Assembly (NCBI RefSeq): GCF_000026365.1
Contig: NC_012993.1
Coordinates: 310,001 to 374,000 of the forward strand
Length of the DNA stretch: 64,000 nucleotides
Reading direction: 5' to 3'
Origin: Zygosaccharomyces rouxii
Taxonomy: Eukaryota > Ascomycota > Saccharomycetes > Saccharomycetales > Saccharomycetaceae
A program made the position numbers and the translations under genes. Position 1 is the first letter of the stretch, and each line of letters begins with the position of its first letter. Shown piece after piece: positions 29,701 through 39,600 of the stretch. The notes beneath the pieces are model-generated. The model was not told where the DNA came from. It saw only the letters and a list, made by a program, of their open reading frames with translations, and made no database searches.

Positions 29701-31503
29701 GCTACTTTGCAGTCCCAAATCGAGGAGCAGAAACGTGAACATTCCAAGGCTCTTGAGAACCAAGCTATGGCTCATGATCACGTCTATAAAGATCTTGAAG
29801 ATCAAAAGAAAGAAGCAGAGTTGCAAATGCAACAAGTTGGGCAGGAGGTTCGTAGCATTACTGAGAAATACAACAAGATTAAAGAAGACTCGAAGTCCGC
29901 ATTGGAAGAATTGGAAAATACAAAGATTCAATTGAGAGATTCCAAGACTCAGAATTCCGATTTGCACGATCAAGTGAAGTCCCTAAAGGAAGAAATTTCA
30001 CGTTTGCAAAACAATATGGCTTCTGGTGCCGGTTTTGTTCAAACTCCAAGAAACTCCATGAGATATAGTATGAATGGTAGCGATATTCTGTCGCCTGGCC
30101 AGAAGAATTTGATTTCTATGAATGGACCTTCCACCACTGTTCCCTTCACCGGGTTGGGTATTGAAGGCACCAATGGCATGAGTGACAACAAATCCACTAT
30201 GAGTACTTTGTCTCAAATTAACGATGAATTGTACAGATTATTGGAGGACACTAAAGTGCTTAACGAAGAAGTTACTGAAGGTCTAATCAAGGCATTCAAA
30301 GTTCCTGATTCTGGTGTGGCTATTCAATTAAGTGAAAGAGAAGTACTATATCCTGCTAGAATTCTAATCATTATCTTGAGCGATATGTGGAGATTAGGTC
30401 TCACAAAGCAAAGTGAAGGTTTCCTTGCTGAAGTATTGACTACCATTCAAAAAGTGGTTCAAGGTCTCAAAGGTGCTGATGTCATCCCTGGCGGTGCCTT
30501 CTGGCTAACAAATGTTCGTGAATTGTACTCATTTGTAATTTTCGCTCAAGAATCTATCTTGAATGATGAATCCTATAACAAGGGTCTCACAGAGGATGAA
30601 TATAAGGAATACGTGGTTCTTGTCACAGAATTGAGAGAAGATTTCGAGTCATTGAGTTACAATATCTACAACATTTGGTTGAAGAAATTGCAAAAGGATC
30701 TACAAAAGAAGGCTGTTCCTGCAGTGATTCTATCTGAATCCCTGCCCGGTTTCAAGAACGAGCCAAACAGATTCTTGTCTAATTTATTTGGTTCTGGTCC
30801 TGAGTACACTATGGATGATATTCTAACTTTCTTCAACAGTATTTATTGGTGCATGAAATCTTTCCATGTGGAGAACGATGTTTTCAGAAACACAGTTTTA
30901 ATCCTTTTGAACTATGTGGATGCAATCTGCTTTAACGATTTAATTATGAGACGTAACTTCTTATCCTGGAAACGTGGATTACAATTGAATTACAACGTCA
31001 CTAGATTAGAAGAGTGGTGCAAGACCCATTACATTCCTGAAGGTGCTGAATGTCTACAGCATTTGGTACAGACTTCCAAATTGTTGCAGTTGAGAAAGCA
31101 AGATTTAGATGATATTAAATTACTATGCGAAATCTGTACTGCATTGAAACCAGCACAAATGCAAAAATTGATGACTCAATATGCTGTGGCAGATTATGAA
31201 GCTCCTATCAGTGTAGAAATTCTAAATTATGTTGCTGAAAAAGTTAAGAAAGGTGCATCATTATCATCAGATGGTAAATCTAAGGTCCATAGTGATGATA
31301 TTTTCCTACAGACTGAAACTGGACCTTTCGAAGATCCATATGTGGGTATGGAAACTAGACAATTCCGTAAGATTGAAGCATATATTCCAGCGTGGTTAAA
31401 CCTACCAACGACGAGAAGAGTGGTAGAATTGGTCACTAGACAAGTTTCTGTACAAGAATCAAGCCCTTTGTATGATGGATCGGGTAAAGAGGAGGAAAAT
31501 TAA
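26740..31503 (+). CDS. MYO2: Class V myosin heavy chain Myo2/Myo4
   Basis: 1587 residues, close to Myo2 (1574) and longer than Myo4 (1471). The SH3-like N-terminus is followed by the motor domain with P-loop GESGAGKT (171-178), switch I NDNSSRFGKY and switch II DIYGFE. Six IQ-type light-chain motifs span about 795-930 (LIQKNIRAKYQRKQYL onward). A coiled coil at about 945-1090 gives dimerisation, and the globular DIL cargo-binding tail is at about 1160-1587. The protein moves secretory vesicles, vacuoles and mRNA cargo along actin cables. SNC1/2 next door matches both YOR326W-YOR327C and YAL029C-YAL030W, so it is the pre-duplication copy of MYO2 and MYO4. Confidence 0.97.
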   Translation: MSFEVGTRCWYPHDKEGWMGGEVTKHEFNDGKHHLELTLEDGSVIPIVTKSLVKEGSISNEDSSQKLPQLRNPPILEATEDLTSLSYLNEPAVLHAIKQRYSQLNIYTYSGIVLIATNPFDRVDQLYSQDMIQAYAGKRRGELEPHLFAIAEDAYRMMKNDKKNQTIVVSGESGAGKTVSAKYIMRYFASVEEENSNAMDNVQHQVEMSETEQRILATNPIMEAFGNAKTTRNDNSSRFGKYLEILFDKNTSIIGARIRTYLLERSRLVYQPKVERNYHIFYQLLSGLPQEVKKELHLTSAEDYTYMNQGGETEIPGVDDAQEYKTTVDALTLVGVDQEVQSQVFKILAALLHIGNIEIKKTRNDASLPSDEPNLQIACDLLGIDSFEFAKWITKKQINTRSEKIVSNLNYAQAVVARDSVAKFIYSALFDWLVENINTVLCNPEVSDQVESFIGVLDIYGFEHFEKNSFEQFCINYANEKLQQEFNQHVFKLEQEEYVKEEIEWSFIEFNDNQPCIDLIENKLGILSLLDEESRLPAGSDESWTQKLYQTLDKPPTNKVFSKPRFGQTKFVVSHYAHDVAYDVEGFIEKNRDTVSDGHLEVLKSTKSGTLQSILKNLEEAAARLEEAKKAQQEQAQKRPGPARTVQRKPTLGSMFKQSLIELMDTINSTNVHYIRCIKPNSEKEPWKFDNLMVLSQLRACGVLETIRISCAGFPSRWTFSEFVLRYYLLIPSNEWSKILGSEGPTEGSVVQICKMILDATVTDSDKYQIGNTKIFFKAGMLAYFEKLRSDKIRTSSVLIQKNIRAKYQRKQYLATQRSLRMLGAHAYGLIVRHRVQDKFMTKAAVMVQTLHRAKVVRERISSILDSVVRIQFLVKRQLSARERKATYESNAALAIQSRIRSFQPRKKYNNNKRDVVKVQALVRRRSAMAKLQTLKSEAKSVNHLQEVSYQLENKVIELTQNLASKVKANKEMTARIAELQAALAASATLQSQIEEQKREHSKALENQAMAHDHVYKDLEDQKKEAELQMQQVGQEVRSITEKYNKIKEDSKSALEELENTKIQLRDSKTQNSDLHDQVKSLKEEISRLQNNMASGAGFVQTPRNSMRYSMNGSDILSPGQKNLISMNGPSTTVPFTGLGIEGTNGMSDNKSTMSTLSQINDELYRLLEDTKVLNEEVTEGLIKAFKVPDSGVAIQLSEREVLYPARILIIILSDMWRLGLTKQSEGFLAEVLTTIQKVVQGLKGADVIPGGAFWLTNVRELYSFVIFAQESILNDESYNKGLTEDEYKEYVVLVTELREDFESLSYNIYNIWLKKLQKDLQKKAVPAVILSESLPGFKNEPNRFLSNLFGSGPEYTMDDILTFFNSIYWCMKSFHVENDVFRNTVLILLNYVDAICFNDLIMRRNFLSWKRGLQLNYNVTRLEEWCKTHYIPEGAECLQHLVQTSKLLQLRKQDLDDIKLLCEICTALKPAQMQKLMTQYAVADYEAPISVEILNYVAEKVKKGASLSSDGKSKVHSDDIFLQTETGPFEDPYVGMETRQFRKIEAYIPAWLNLPTTRRVVELVTRQVSVQESSPLYDGSGKEEEN

Positions 31504-31948
31504 GAGATTTTGAACGAATGAATGAATTATTCATGGTACTAACTTAACCTAAATTGATAAAATAGATTTATAAAAAAAAAAAGAAAAAAGTATTGCATGG
31601 CTGTTAATAAAAACCCTCGATGGATAGGTAGTGCAATGTAGAGAATGAATACCTGACAATACTTATGATTAAATATATATATATATATATATATTTTTTT
31701 TTTTTTCAATATACATCTGTATGTTAATCTAACACAAATTTAGTTATGAATGGGGATTCCTTTACAAGAAGCCCCATTATGTCACATCTTTTGTCGTTAT
31801 AATGCGTTGAGTTCAGTTCGAATTGTTAATACGAGTTTTATGTAATAAAATACCCATTAAACTGGAGAATTTCTTATATTTTTATAACTTTATTTTCATT
31901 ATTTTTTTAATCCCTAATATAGACCACCTTTAATAGCTTAAAAATAGT
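31504..31948. other. Convergent MYO2-SNC spacer with AT microsatellite
   Basis: 445 bp between convergent genes. (AT)11 at 31673-31694 is followed directly by a T run to 31706. No gene seen. A TACTAAC at about 31537 lies after the MYO2 stop and has no matching 5' splice site context. Confidence 0.6.
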
Positions 31949-32342
31949 TCAACTGAAGTGTACCACGATAGGAACAACGATAACCACAATCAAAATAATA
32001 CATACAAAGAATAAACATAATCTCATCTTTAAATCTTTCCACCACATTTGTTTCCTAACCCTATTTGCACCTCTTTTAAAACCTTGAGCTGACACTGCAA
32101 GATTATCAGCTTTATCTTCGATAGTTGTTAATCTTTCACCACGTTCAGCCACCTTGTTAATGTTATCTCTCATAATACCAACGGTATCATCAATTTCCTA
32201 AATCTTGTCAGTATAACTATTCAAAATCGGAAGTAAAATTCACAAATAAAATCTAACATACTGCTTTCAAAGCTGCGGCCTTGTTTGGGCCACCAGTCTC
32301 CTCTGGGGGAATGTATGGATCATATGGCACCGAAGACGACAT
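31949..32342 (-). CDS. SNC1/SNC2: v-SNARE synaptobrevin Snc1/Snc2 (spliced, 2 exons)
   Basis: Exon 1 is 32262-32342 (27 codons, [15 protein letters not shown]...) and exon 2 is 31949-32197. The product is 109 residues. The SNARE motif has the R-SNARE central Arg in [14 protein letters not shown] and ends in [15 protein letters not shown]-terminal membrane anchor ([21 protein letters not shown]) completes it. It fuses Golgi-derived secretory vesicles with the plasma membrane through Sso1/2 and Sec9. Exon 2 alone would begin at an internal ATG and lack the start of the SNARE motif (EIDDTVGI). S. cerevisiae SNC1 is also spliced. The neighbour MYO2 carries the vesicles that bear this SNARE. Confidence 0.95.
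32198..32261 (-). other. Intron in SNC
   Basis: 64-nt intron, phase 0 after codon 27. On the coding strand it starts GTATGT and ends TTTAG. The likely branch site is TACTGAC (32207-32213), one base off the TACTAAC consensus, and lies only about 10 nt from the 3' splice site. Confidence 0.88.
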
Positions 32343-33216
32343 CTTTAGTATAATATATTCAGATTTTCACACAGAACCACTTGCCAAACTTAAATTCACC
32401 CACTCTCTCTCGAATAGAAATCGCCTTTTCAAAAAGGATAGATAATAACTAGAATTATTCTTGGAAGAACCCTTTGAGTTTTTGGGTTTGGTGTTTAAAG
32501 ATCATGTTTGATGTTCGTTATTTAAAGTTCATCTTCTTCGCGAAACGCCTACATGTCGTGTTTTACGAAAAATGAATTTCTATGTAAATTTAAATTAAAA
32601 TATATGAGTATAGCTAATTAACCGTTAAGTTTGAAGAGCTAAAAGTAATTCCATCAAATTCTGTGGACTGGAATTGTGTAAGTAAAATTGTCTTGAGAAT
32701 TTTTAGAATTTTCTTTTTGCTAAAATGAGGATCTGGGGAATTGTTATGGATAGGATAAGCTTCTTATTTGCAGTTTTTGGAGGGCAACACTTAAGAATAA
32801 AGTCTTTAAAACGTAATCCTTACAATAGAATAGGAATTTTTCTTTGTACTTTTGACTGTTTTTAATGGATTTTCTGCTTTTCTTATGCCAAGTGTCAGTG
32901 TGACGTCTTGAAAAAATATATTTTAAAAGCATGTTGTGGGCTTTTCTGCTCTAATGCATTTAAAATTTGAATTAAACTTATAGTTTTTATTAGCTTTCTT
33001 CATGTATAGGCTTCACTTTAGAGAACATTTTAATGAACATTCAAATTAACATTTTGTAAATTATAATGAACATTTAATGTCTTGAAAACATAAGTCGGAG
33101 AACATTTCTGGAACGCCCAACCATTAAAATCCATATGGATCCCTCGTAAATCGTTTTTTAAAGTCATAATTAATACTATATATACTTCGTCGATAACTCT
33201 ATGTAACCAATGCTAA
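32343..33216. other. SNC-SCD5 spacer, no gene
   Basis: 874 AT-rich bases, upstream of SNC and downstream of SCD5, both on the minus strand. In S. cerevisiae the ABC transporter PDR10 (YOR328W) sits between SNC2 and SCD5; no trace of a transporter is visible here. Short frames in it look random. Confidence 0.6.
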
Positions 33217-35658
33217 TCAACGACGACCGTATACGTTTTGTAGAGCATCCACTTGCTGCTGTAAACTATGCAAATCACCCAGAATATTACCACGATTACC
33301 ATAATTTTGACTAGGTGTCGACATTGGATAATTATTTTGACCACGCATTGGTGAGATATTATTCGGATACATCTGTTGAGAATACTGCATCTGTTGTTGT
33401 GGGGTGCCATAGTATTGAGGTTGCTGCTGTGAAGATTGCTGTGGGTGAATGGGGGAAGGATATTGATATCCATTATTGTACATAATAGGCTGTTGTCGTT
33501 GAGTTGATCCTTGTTGAGAAGATAAATTTGGTGAAGATATGTAAGGGCTCGGGCTGGGAGTAACATTAGGCACATTTAAATTGCTAGGTCCACCAGGAAC
33601 GTTTAAATTAGGTTGGCTAGGTGAAGGTGAAGGTGATAACAATGATTGGAAATAATTCTGAGCAGGGTTCGGTGCCGCCAACAAATTGGGATTAGGAGGT
33701 TGCGGGGAGCTCTGTGGTTGTAAAATTGGTTGTTGATATTGGGATGGGGGTGGGGACGTCTGTTGTTGCAATACAGGTTGTTGGTACTGAAGCGGTTGTT
33801 GATTTTTGGGAGGCTGATTTAAATTCATGTACTGATTTGTATTTTGAGGCGATGAAACCTTATCTGGACTGATTGCAGGACTTGCTATTGTATTTGGGCT
33901 CAGACGCGGTTCAGATCCACCTATTGGCTGCTGATCGAATTGTGATTTCATTAAGTAATTTGCCGAACCTGTAGCGGTAGGCTTCAGTAGTGGAAGACCG
34001 CCAGTAGTAGGTTGTTGCTGTGATTGTGGCTGTTGCTGTGGTTGAGGTTGCTGTTGATGTGGCTGAGGTTGCTGTTGCTGTGGTTGAGGTTGGTGCTGCT
34101 GAGGTTGAGAGTGCTGAGGTTGTATTTGAGCATCAAACTGACTGCGAACCAAATAATTAGCAGATCCAGTAGCTGTTGGTTTCAGCGGTTGTAACTCTGT
34201 CTGATCTTGCTGACTACCATTTCCAGACGAATCACCACCAGTAATTTTTGGCTGGAATGCTGATTTAAATAGATAGTTGGCAGAACCTGTTGAAGTTGGT
34301 TTTAAGGGCTGTAGGGGGATTTGTTGAGGCTGCTGGCCATCATTACCACCGTTAGGAGTATTGATACTAGTAGTACTGGGAATAATTCCTGATGCCATTT
34401 GTTCTGAAACACCAGGCATATCTGGAGTCTGAATTTGTTTGAAATGTGAAAGAGAATCTTTCATATCTTCTAAAACCTCCTTCTCCTCTTCAGTTTCGTG
34501 TTGCTCGTTAGGTAATTGTGAGACAAGGGCAGAGTTTCTTTCCTTCTTTTTAGCCATCCTCTTCAATAATTGATCCATTGGTAACGAAAAATCGACGACG
34601 TCATCTTCGTCATCAACTGGTGCAGCTCCATTAGAGTCATCTGCACTCTCACTAGGAGGATCTTGAAATGTAACATTTTCAGAAAATCTAACCCTTTTAT
34701 CTCTATGCGTTGAACTAACTACCTTCCTTCTTAGTCTTTTCTTACCGGGTTTATTACCTGTTAGTAACATTGATGCAAATGAATCAAAATCTACTTTATC
34801 ACCACCTTCCCCATTTTCTTCTTCCACTTCCTCATAGGTTTCCCCTTTAGAATCAGTACATAAAATTGGCCTAGGTTTTGGTACGGGGACCTTATCTAGG
34901 ACCATCTTTCTTTCAGGCAGAATATCTTCCAGTAGAGATTTGGAAATTAGCCTCAGAACCGCAAAAAATTGTCCAATGTTTAATGCATTCTTGCAAGTCC
35001 TAAAAATGGATGTCACTCTTGCCTTCAATCGTTCTGACAGCCTAAAATTGCAGAGAAATCTAAACACATCTCCCAATCTTACTAATTTGACGTGTGTTCT
35101 GGCGGTAATATAGGTATACCATCTCAAATAAGTTTGAATTTCTTCCTTGGTGAGCTGAGAGTGGGAGAGTGATAGTGGCACCCTAAGATCTTCTGGGCTT
35201 TCTCTATAATCATCTTGAATAACTTGACCTGCCTGCCCATGAGAACCACCCTGATTTTGTTGTGAAGGATAATGAGAATACTGTTGGGGATACTGCTGTT
35301 GTGCGTAATGTTGCGAGTACTGTTGTGGATGCTGTTGTGGATGCTGCTGTGGATGCTGCTGTGGGTAATGCTGTGGGAACTGTTGTGAATATTGACCATT
35401 CTGATACTGAACACCATTTCCCATTGAGGGATGGTGATTACCACCCCAACCATTTGAACCATCAGTATTGTGCCCCTGTCCACCAATAGAACCTTGAGAT
35501 TGACTGTGTAGTGTAGGATTTGGCTGCTGAAGGTGGTCTACATTTGGACCACCAAAGTTGAAGGAAACGCTAGGTGGAGGCTGGGATACACTAGAGCCAG
35601 TACTACCAGAGTCATCTGCTGTGCTTAGACCTGGAATATTCAACCATTCAAATGACAT
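33217..35658 (-). CDS. SCD5: Endocytic PP1 adaptor Scd5
   Basis: 813 residues from the ATG at 35656-35658 (MSFEWLNIPGL, as in S. cerevisiae); the frame reads to TTG 35703. A conserved region at about 140-290 includes SPEDLRVPLSLSHSQLT and CKNALNIGQFFAVLRL. KRVRF near residue 320 is the docking motif for the PP1 catalytic subunit Glc7. Three copies of a family repeat with core LKPT(S/A)TGSANYL follow at about 455-570, separated by Gln-rich spacers. The C-terminal third is Gln/Pro/Asn-rich and low complexity. Scd5 targets Glc7 to cortical actin patches and works with clathrin and Sla2. S. cerevisiae Scd5 is 872 residues. Confidence 0.93.
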   Translation of the reverse strand: MSFEWLNIPGLSTADDSGSTGSSVSQPPPSVSFNFGGPNVDHLQQPNPTLHSQSQGSIGGQGHNTDGSNGWGGNHHPSMGNGVQYQNGQYSQQFPQHYPQQHPQQHPQQHPQQYSQHYAQQQYPQQYSHYPSQQNQGGSHGQAGQVIQDDYRESPEDLRVPLSLSHSQLTKEEIQTYLRWYTYITARTHVKLVRLGDVFRFLCNFRLSERLKARVTSIFRTCKNALNIGQFFAVLRLISKSLLEDILPERKMVLDKVPVPKPRPILCTDSKGETYEEVEEENGEGGDKVDFDSFASMLLTGNKPGKKRLRRKVVSSTHRDKRVRFSENVTFQDPPSESADDSNGAAPVDDEDDVVDFSLPMDQLLKRMAKKKERNSALVSQLPNEQHETEEEKEVLEDMKDSLSHFKQIQTPDMPGVSEQMASGIIPSTTSINTPNGGNDGQQPQQIPLQPLKPTSTGSANYLFKSAFQPKITGGDSSGNGSQQDQTELQPLKPTATGSANYLVRSQFDAQIQPQHSQPQQHQPQPQQQQPQPHQQQPQPQQQPQSQQQPTTGGLPLLKPTATGSANYLMKSQFDQQPIGGSEPRLSPNTIASPAISPDKVSSPQNTNQYMNLNQPPKNQQPLQYQQPVLQQQTSPPPSQYQQPILQPQSSPQPPNPNLLAAPNPAQNYFQSLLSPSPSPSQPNLNVPGGPSNLNVPNVTPSPSPYISSPNLSSQQGSTQRQQPIMYNNGYQYPSPIHPQQSSQQQPQYYGTPQQQMQYSQQMYPNNISPMRGQNNYPMSTPSQNYGNRGNILGDLHSLQQQVDALQNVYGRR

Positions 35659-35858
35659 CCCGGTCCCAGCTTCTCTTGTCTTATCACTTTTGCTAATAAA
35701 CAATTGGAACTTGTGCGAGTTGTTAAGTTACTTTCTCCTTTATCTCTTTGCATAAGGCCTAAGGTAAATACAAAACTAAGTGAAATCAATCCCAAAATCA
35801 ACCAGGGTGCATAAATTTAGCCCTTTTAACGCTGAAATTGAAACGTAGGGTATGAATT

Positions 35859-36599
35859 ATGGCTAAGAGAAAGAAACCCAGTGTTTTCAACGATGATAAC
35901 GGTGCTGGTGATGATGAAGACGGATTCATGAACTATGTAAGGGAAAAAGCTGATCAGTCAAGAAAAAGGGCCAAAGACAGCTCTGGGGATGTCAAGATTG
36001 CTGAGCAGGAAATCCTCAACCAGGAGCTGTCCCACGATGCTGTTTCTGGTGAATTGGAATCCTCCGGTTCGAAATACATGGATCAATTGTTAGAATCGAG
36101 AAAGCGTAGAGAATTGGATAGATTGCATGCTCAATCTATCAAGATGCGATTAGAAAGGAAGTTGGAAGGTGCTGAGGATTCAGAGGAAATTATTACGGAT
36201 GGGTACAGGCAAAAGAAGGAAAAGTACGAAAGAGCAGATGAATTAGCACAGGATGAACAGAATAGAGAGGTAATAGACAGTAATAATTCCATCTTGGGGG
36301 CTGACGGTGTTGCCTTAAAGATGATAGCTACCAAAAAACCTCAGGAAAATTATCAGCCACCGCTAGAACTCATCGAAAATCCTTCGAAGCCAGCCGAGAC
36401 CCACTATAGTAACGACGTCTACGTCAATGAATCCATTAAGTCTTCATCAACGTGGGAGAAACAGGATGATTTGAACCCTGTAAAAAAGCTGGAATGTGTG
36501 AAGAAATTCCTACGATCTGAAAAGAATAAACAAGATATCGACATTTTAGTCAAGCAATATTCAGAGCGCCATAATAGTATTAAAAAATTTGATAATTAG
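35859..36599 (+). CDS. NSRP1/CCDC55-like (DUF2040) nuclear protein
   Basis: 246 residues from ATG 35859. The centre (about residues 68-130: SKYMDQLLESRKRRELDRLH, MRLERKLEGAEDSEEIITDG, YRQKKEKYERADE) has the charged helical pattern of the N-terminal domain of nuclear speckle splicing regulator NSRP1/CCDC55: K-Y-I/M then basic helix, E-D/E-E-I/F-V-T-x-x-Y then K-K-K. A basic start (MAKRKKPSVF) may be a nuclear signal. In S. cerevisiae SCD5 and MIP1 are adjacent with no gene between them, so this gene was probably lost there. It is convergent with MIP1, 20 bp apart. A splicing role is inference from the family. Confidence 0.75.
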   Translation: MAKRKKPSVFNDDNGAGDDEDGFMNYVREKADQSRKRAKDSSGDVKIAEQEILNQELSHDAVSGELESSGSKYMDQLLESRKRRELDRLHAQSIKMRLERKLEGAEDSEEIITDGYRQKKEKYERADELAQDEQNREVIDSNNSILGADGVALKMIATKKPQENYQPPLELIENPSKPAETHYSNDVYVNESIKSSSTWEKQDDLNPVKKLECVKKFLRSEKNKQDIDILVKQYSERHNSIKKFDN

Positions 36600-36619
36600 T
36601 TAAATAATAAATATTCGTT

Positions 36620-39600
36620 TCAATGCAATTTATGTTGTGTAAACCGTTCACTTCTATCGTTAATATTGATGGAAGTTTTCTCATGTTCGCCATTAGTCTT
36701 CTTTTCCTTGTTAGGGCTTGTTCTCTTCGTAGATGTTGTTCTCTTGACAGACTTTCTCGCACGCTTAGGAGTTCTAGATGTATTGCTTATCAAATCTTGA
36801 ACCACATCATCTACCGGAACTTCCAAAGATTGACTTAGAGAGTGTACTTGCTCAGGAGGTTTATCCACACTACTATAAAAAGCTTCGAAAGCCTTATTAC
36901 CGCGGTAAAGTGCCTTGCGTTTATTGGATGTTTTCGAATTCTTCTGTTGACGACCCCTAACAGCTTGAGATTCTTCAAAGGCTGCGGCAACTTGTTGTTC
37001 CAAAGTAAACATTTCGTCTTCTGTACCGAACATCGTAGTATCCATAATGCTTTTTTTCTTATTCTTGTCTTGTCTAATATCCTTCAAATAGTCTAACAAA
37101 GAATAAGTAGTATCAGTCTTCCGTTTAAGTACAAACTCTTGAGTCTCTTGTAAATATGCCTTTTCCAGATCATCCACTTTCCATTTGGCATTTTGTAATT
37201 GCATCTTCAGAAGGTATTTTCGGTACTGCTTGTTGTGTGCCTTATTATACTTAGAAAAGACAGGTTCTCTATAGGAAGCAGGAAAATGAGAAACGTTCAC
37301 TGCAGGATCAGGATTAGTTAACATGGCACCAGGTTTCTCCAACAAAGTCTTCATGTCGATCGATTCTCCGTGTGGAATGGGATTAGGATTTGAAGGAGTG
37401 ATGCAATCCATATCAACTTCTTTTCTCAACAGTTTATCGATATCTACTGCTGAAAAAAAGGCACAATTTTGAGGTAAGTCATTAATTCCTAATTGTTCAC
37501 AAAATATAGCTCTTGTCCAAATGTTACTCACCTGCAGAGCCATAGAGGCCCTGTACTTGTCTTCATCTGCGACGAGAAATCTAATTTCATCATGGATCGA
37601 GATGCATAATCGTGCTTTGATGTGGTAAGTTGCAATCAAATAATTCATCGAACAGCAAAGAAGATGCAAGTAGTCTACACCTGAAGACTGAATAGTCCAA
37701 TTGATTCTTGAAGGTAAAAATGTATTAGTTCTCAAATTCCTCTTCATCAATGAGAAAGTAATCCCACAGCCCAAAACAGGCGTTCTAGGTTCATCCTGCT
37801 CAGCAATACTCTCTAATTTATTGAAAAGAATAGATTCGGAACCTCCAAACCAAAACTTCTTAAAAATTTTAGACCTTTGAATTTTACCTTTTGTGTTTTC
37901 ATACAATTGATTGGCAATTCCTTGCGCTTCTTCGTCGGGTAAAGAAGGGTTGAATTTCTTCAAAAGCTGAGTAGCAAATTTCACACCAGCGCCATAAATT
38001 CTTCCGTAGTTGAATATTTTGGCTTCATTTCTATTACAACCCAAAATTTGTGCCGTCTTTGTATGAAGGTCAGTTCCTTCATTTTTAGTCCCCTCTAAGC
38101 ACATCCATCCAATTGCTGTACCACCGTGAATATTGAAGACCGAATCACTAACTAACGAGGCAATCCACAACTCTTCACTATCGACATCTGCACCGACAAA
38201 ACTATAACCTTTAGGAGCTTTAACTTGAGTCTTAAGCTCTGAACCAATTCTATTTTCCTTAGCATTTGAAGCGGTCAACCACGTATTTTCGACTGCTCTT
38301 CTAGTGACAGTTCCCATAGGCACAATACCGGGCAATATAATCCCTAGATCGTCTCTATTGGAAGTTTGCGGGGACCCGTCCAAGCGATTGAATTGATTGG
38401 GAAACCTGGAACTAGGAACATTGAATTGGTTCATGATTCTCTCACGAGCCGCCATCCAATATGAACCGGAAGAATTCATGTGCAAAGCTTCCCGAGCAAA
38501 ATCAGAACCCGATGTCAAAATACCTTTTTCGAAATAGTGGATATAAGGTTTACTCAAGAGAGTGGTACACGCAGATTGTGGGCCATTGGGATGCGGAATT
38601 CTGAACAATACCTGGTTATCAGCCGCTCCTGGGCACATTCCATTGGTCTCCGAACGATACGTTTCAATAATATCTTCATCAGCCACTCTGTAATTTTTAG
38701 CTTTGAATTTGTCCATCAAATCTGCAGGCGTCGCAAAACACCAACCACAGCTAGTCCAAATCGTAGGATAACCTTCCCAAGAAAGTTTGAAGAAGATGGG
38801 GATGTTCCTTGACTTGATAGTAACTTGTGGGCGAGTTTCAGTCTTGTTCGGAAAAAGAGATCTATACCATTCTGGATAGCCCGGAAGCTTTTGGTTTTTA
38901 ACAGGTACACCTTTTTTAGTTAGCTTTAGTGGTTTTGTAGTCCAATCCAATTGTCTAAGCCAAGGGTCCTTATGGATTTCCTCAGCGCTCATTTCATCTC
39001 TTAGTTTCACAGTATCTTCGACAATCTCGGTAATCTTGTCTTCTATACTTTGCTTTGATTTAAGGTAGATTCTTTCTGAGCGATTCAAATAATCTGTCCA
39101 TTCGTTATATTGTGTAGGTAGAATGCAGCTGCTCAGGGAGCGTAATGCACCAAACGAAACTGGATGTGGACATTTTTGGAGGAAAAGCGGCCAAACTTTA
39201 TCGAAGACCTGACTTGTCGTGTCCACATCGGTAGCACAGTACTCTACCAAATTTTGAAAATCTTGAATCACTTCATTCTTATCCGTAGTAGCGAATCGAT
39301 CTCTAGGATCCTTATCAATGCGAATACCACAATGTAGTAATGCCACGTCTTTTAAAGAGTTCATGGCAGATACTCTCAGCCATGGATCCTCTTCCAATTC
39401 TGGATCCATTCCATCAGTATTTGCCAGTGCTGAAGATAGTTGGTCAGCCTCTATTTCATCTTCATCCTCTGCCGCCGATCGTCTCTTAACATTGTGTGTC
39501 TTTAAGAACTTCGGCCTTTGCCTTGAACAAAGACCTGAAGATGCCACATGCAACGATTGGGTATCAAGAAAGAAAGTTTTGGATGGTTTAAGATTATATT

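Noticed and set aside
31537..31543. TACTAAC after the MYO2 stop as a 3' UTR intron
   Set aside because: No 5' splice site in sensible context. Several chance TACTAAC matches are expected in 64 kb on two strands.
33213..33575. 120-codon minus-strand frame overlapping the SCD5 3' end
   Set aside because: Shadow frame of the low-complexity Gln/Pro-coding region of SCD5, not conserved in composition.
34750..34765. TACTAAC on the minus strand inside SCD5
   Set aside because: It encodes conserved Leu-Leu-Thr-Gly in an unbroken frame. Removing an intron there would delete conserved sequence.
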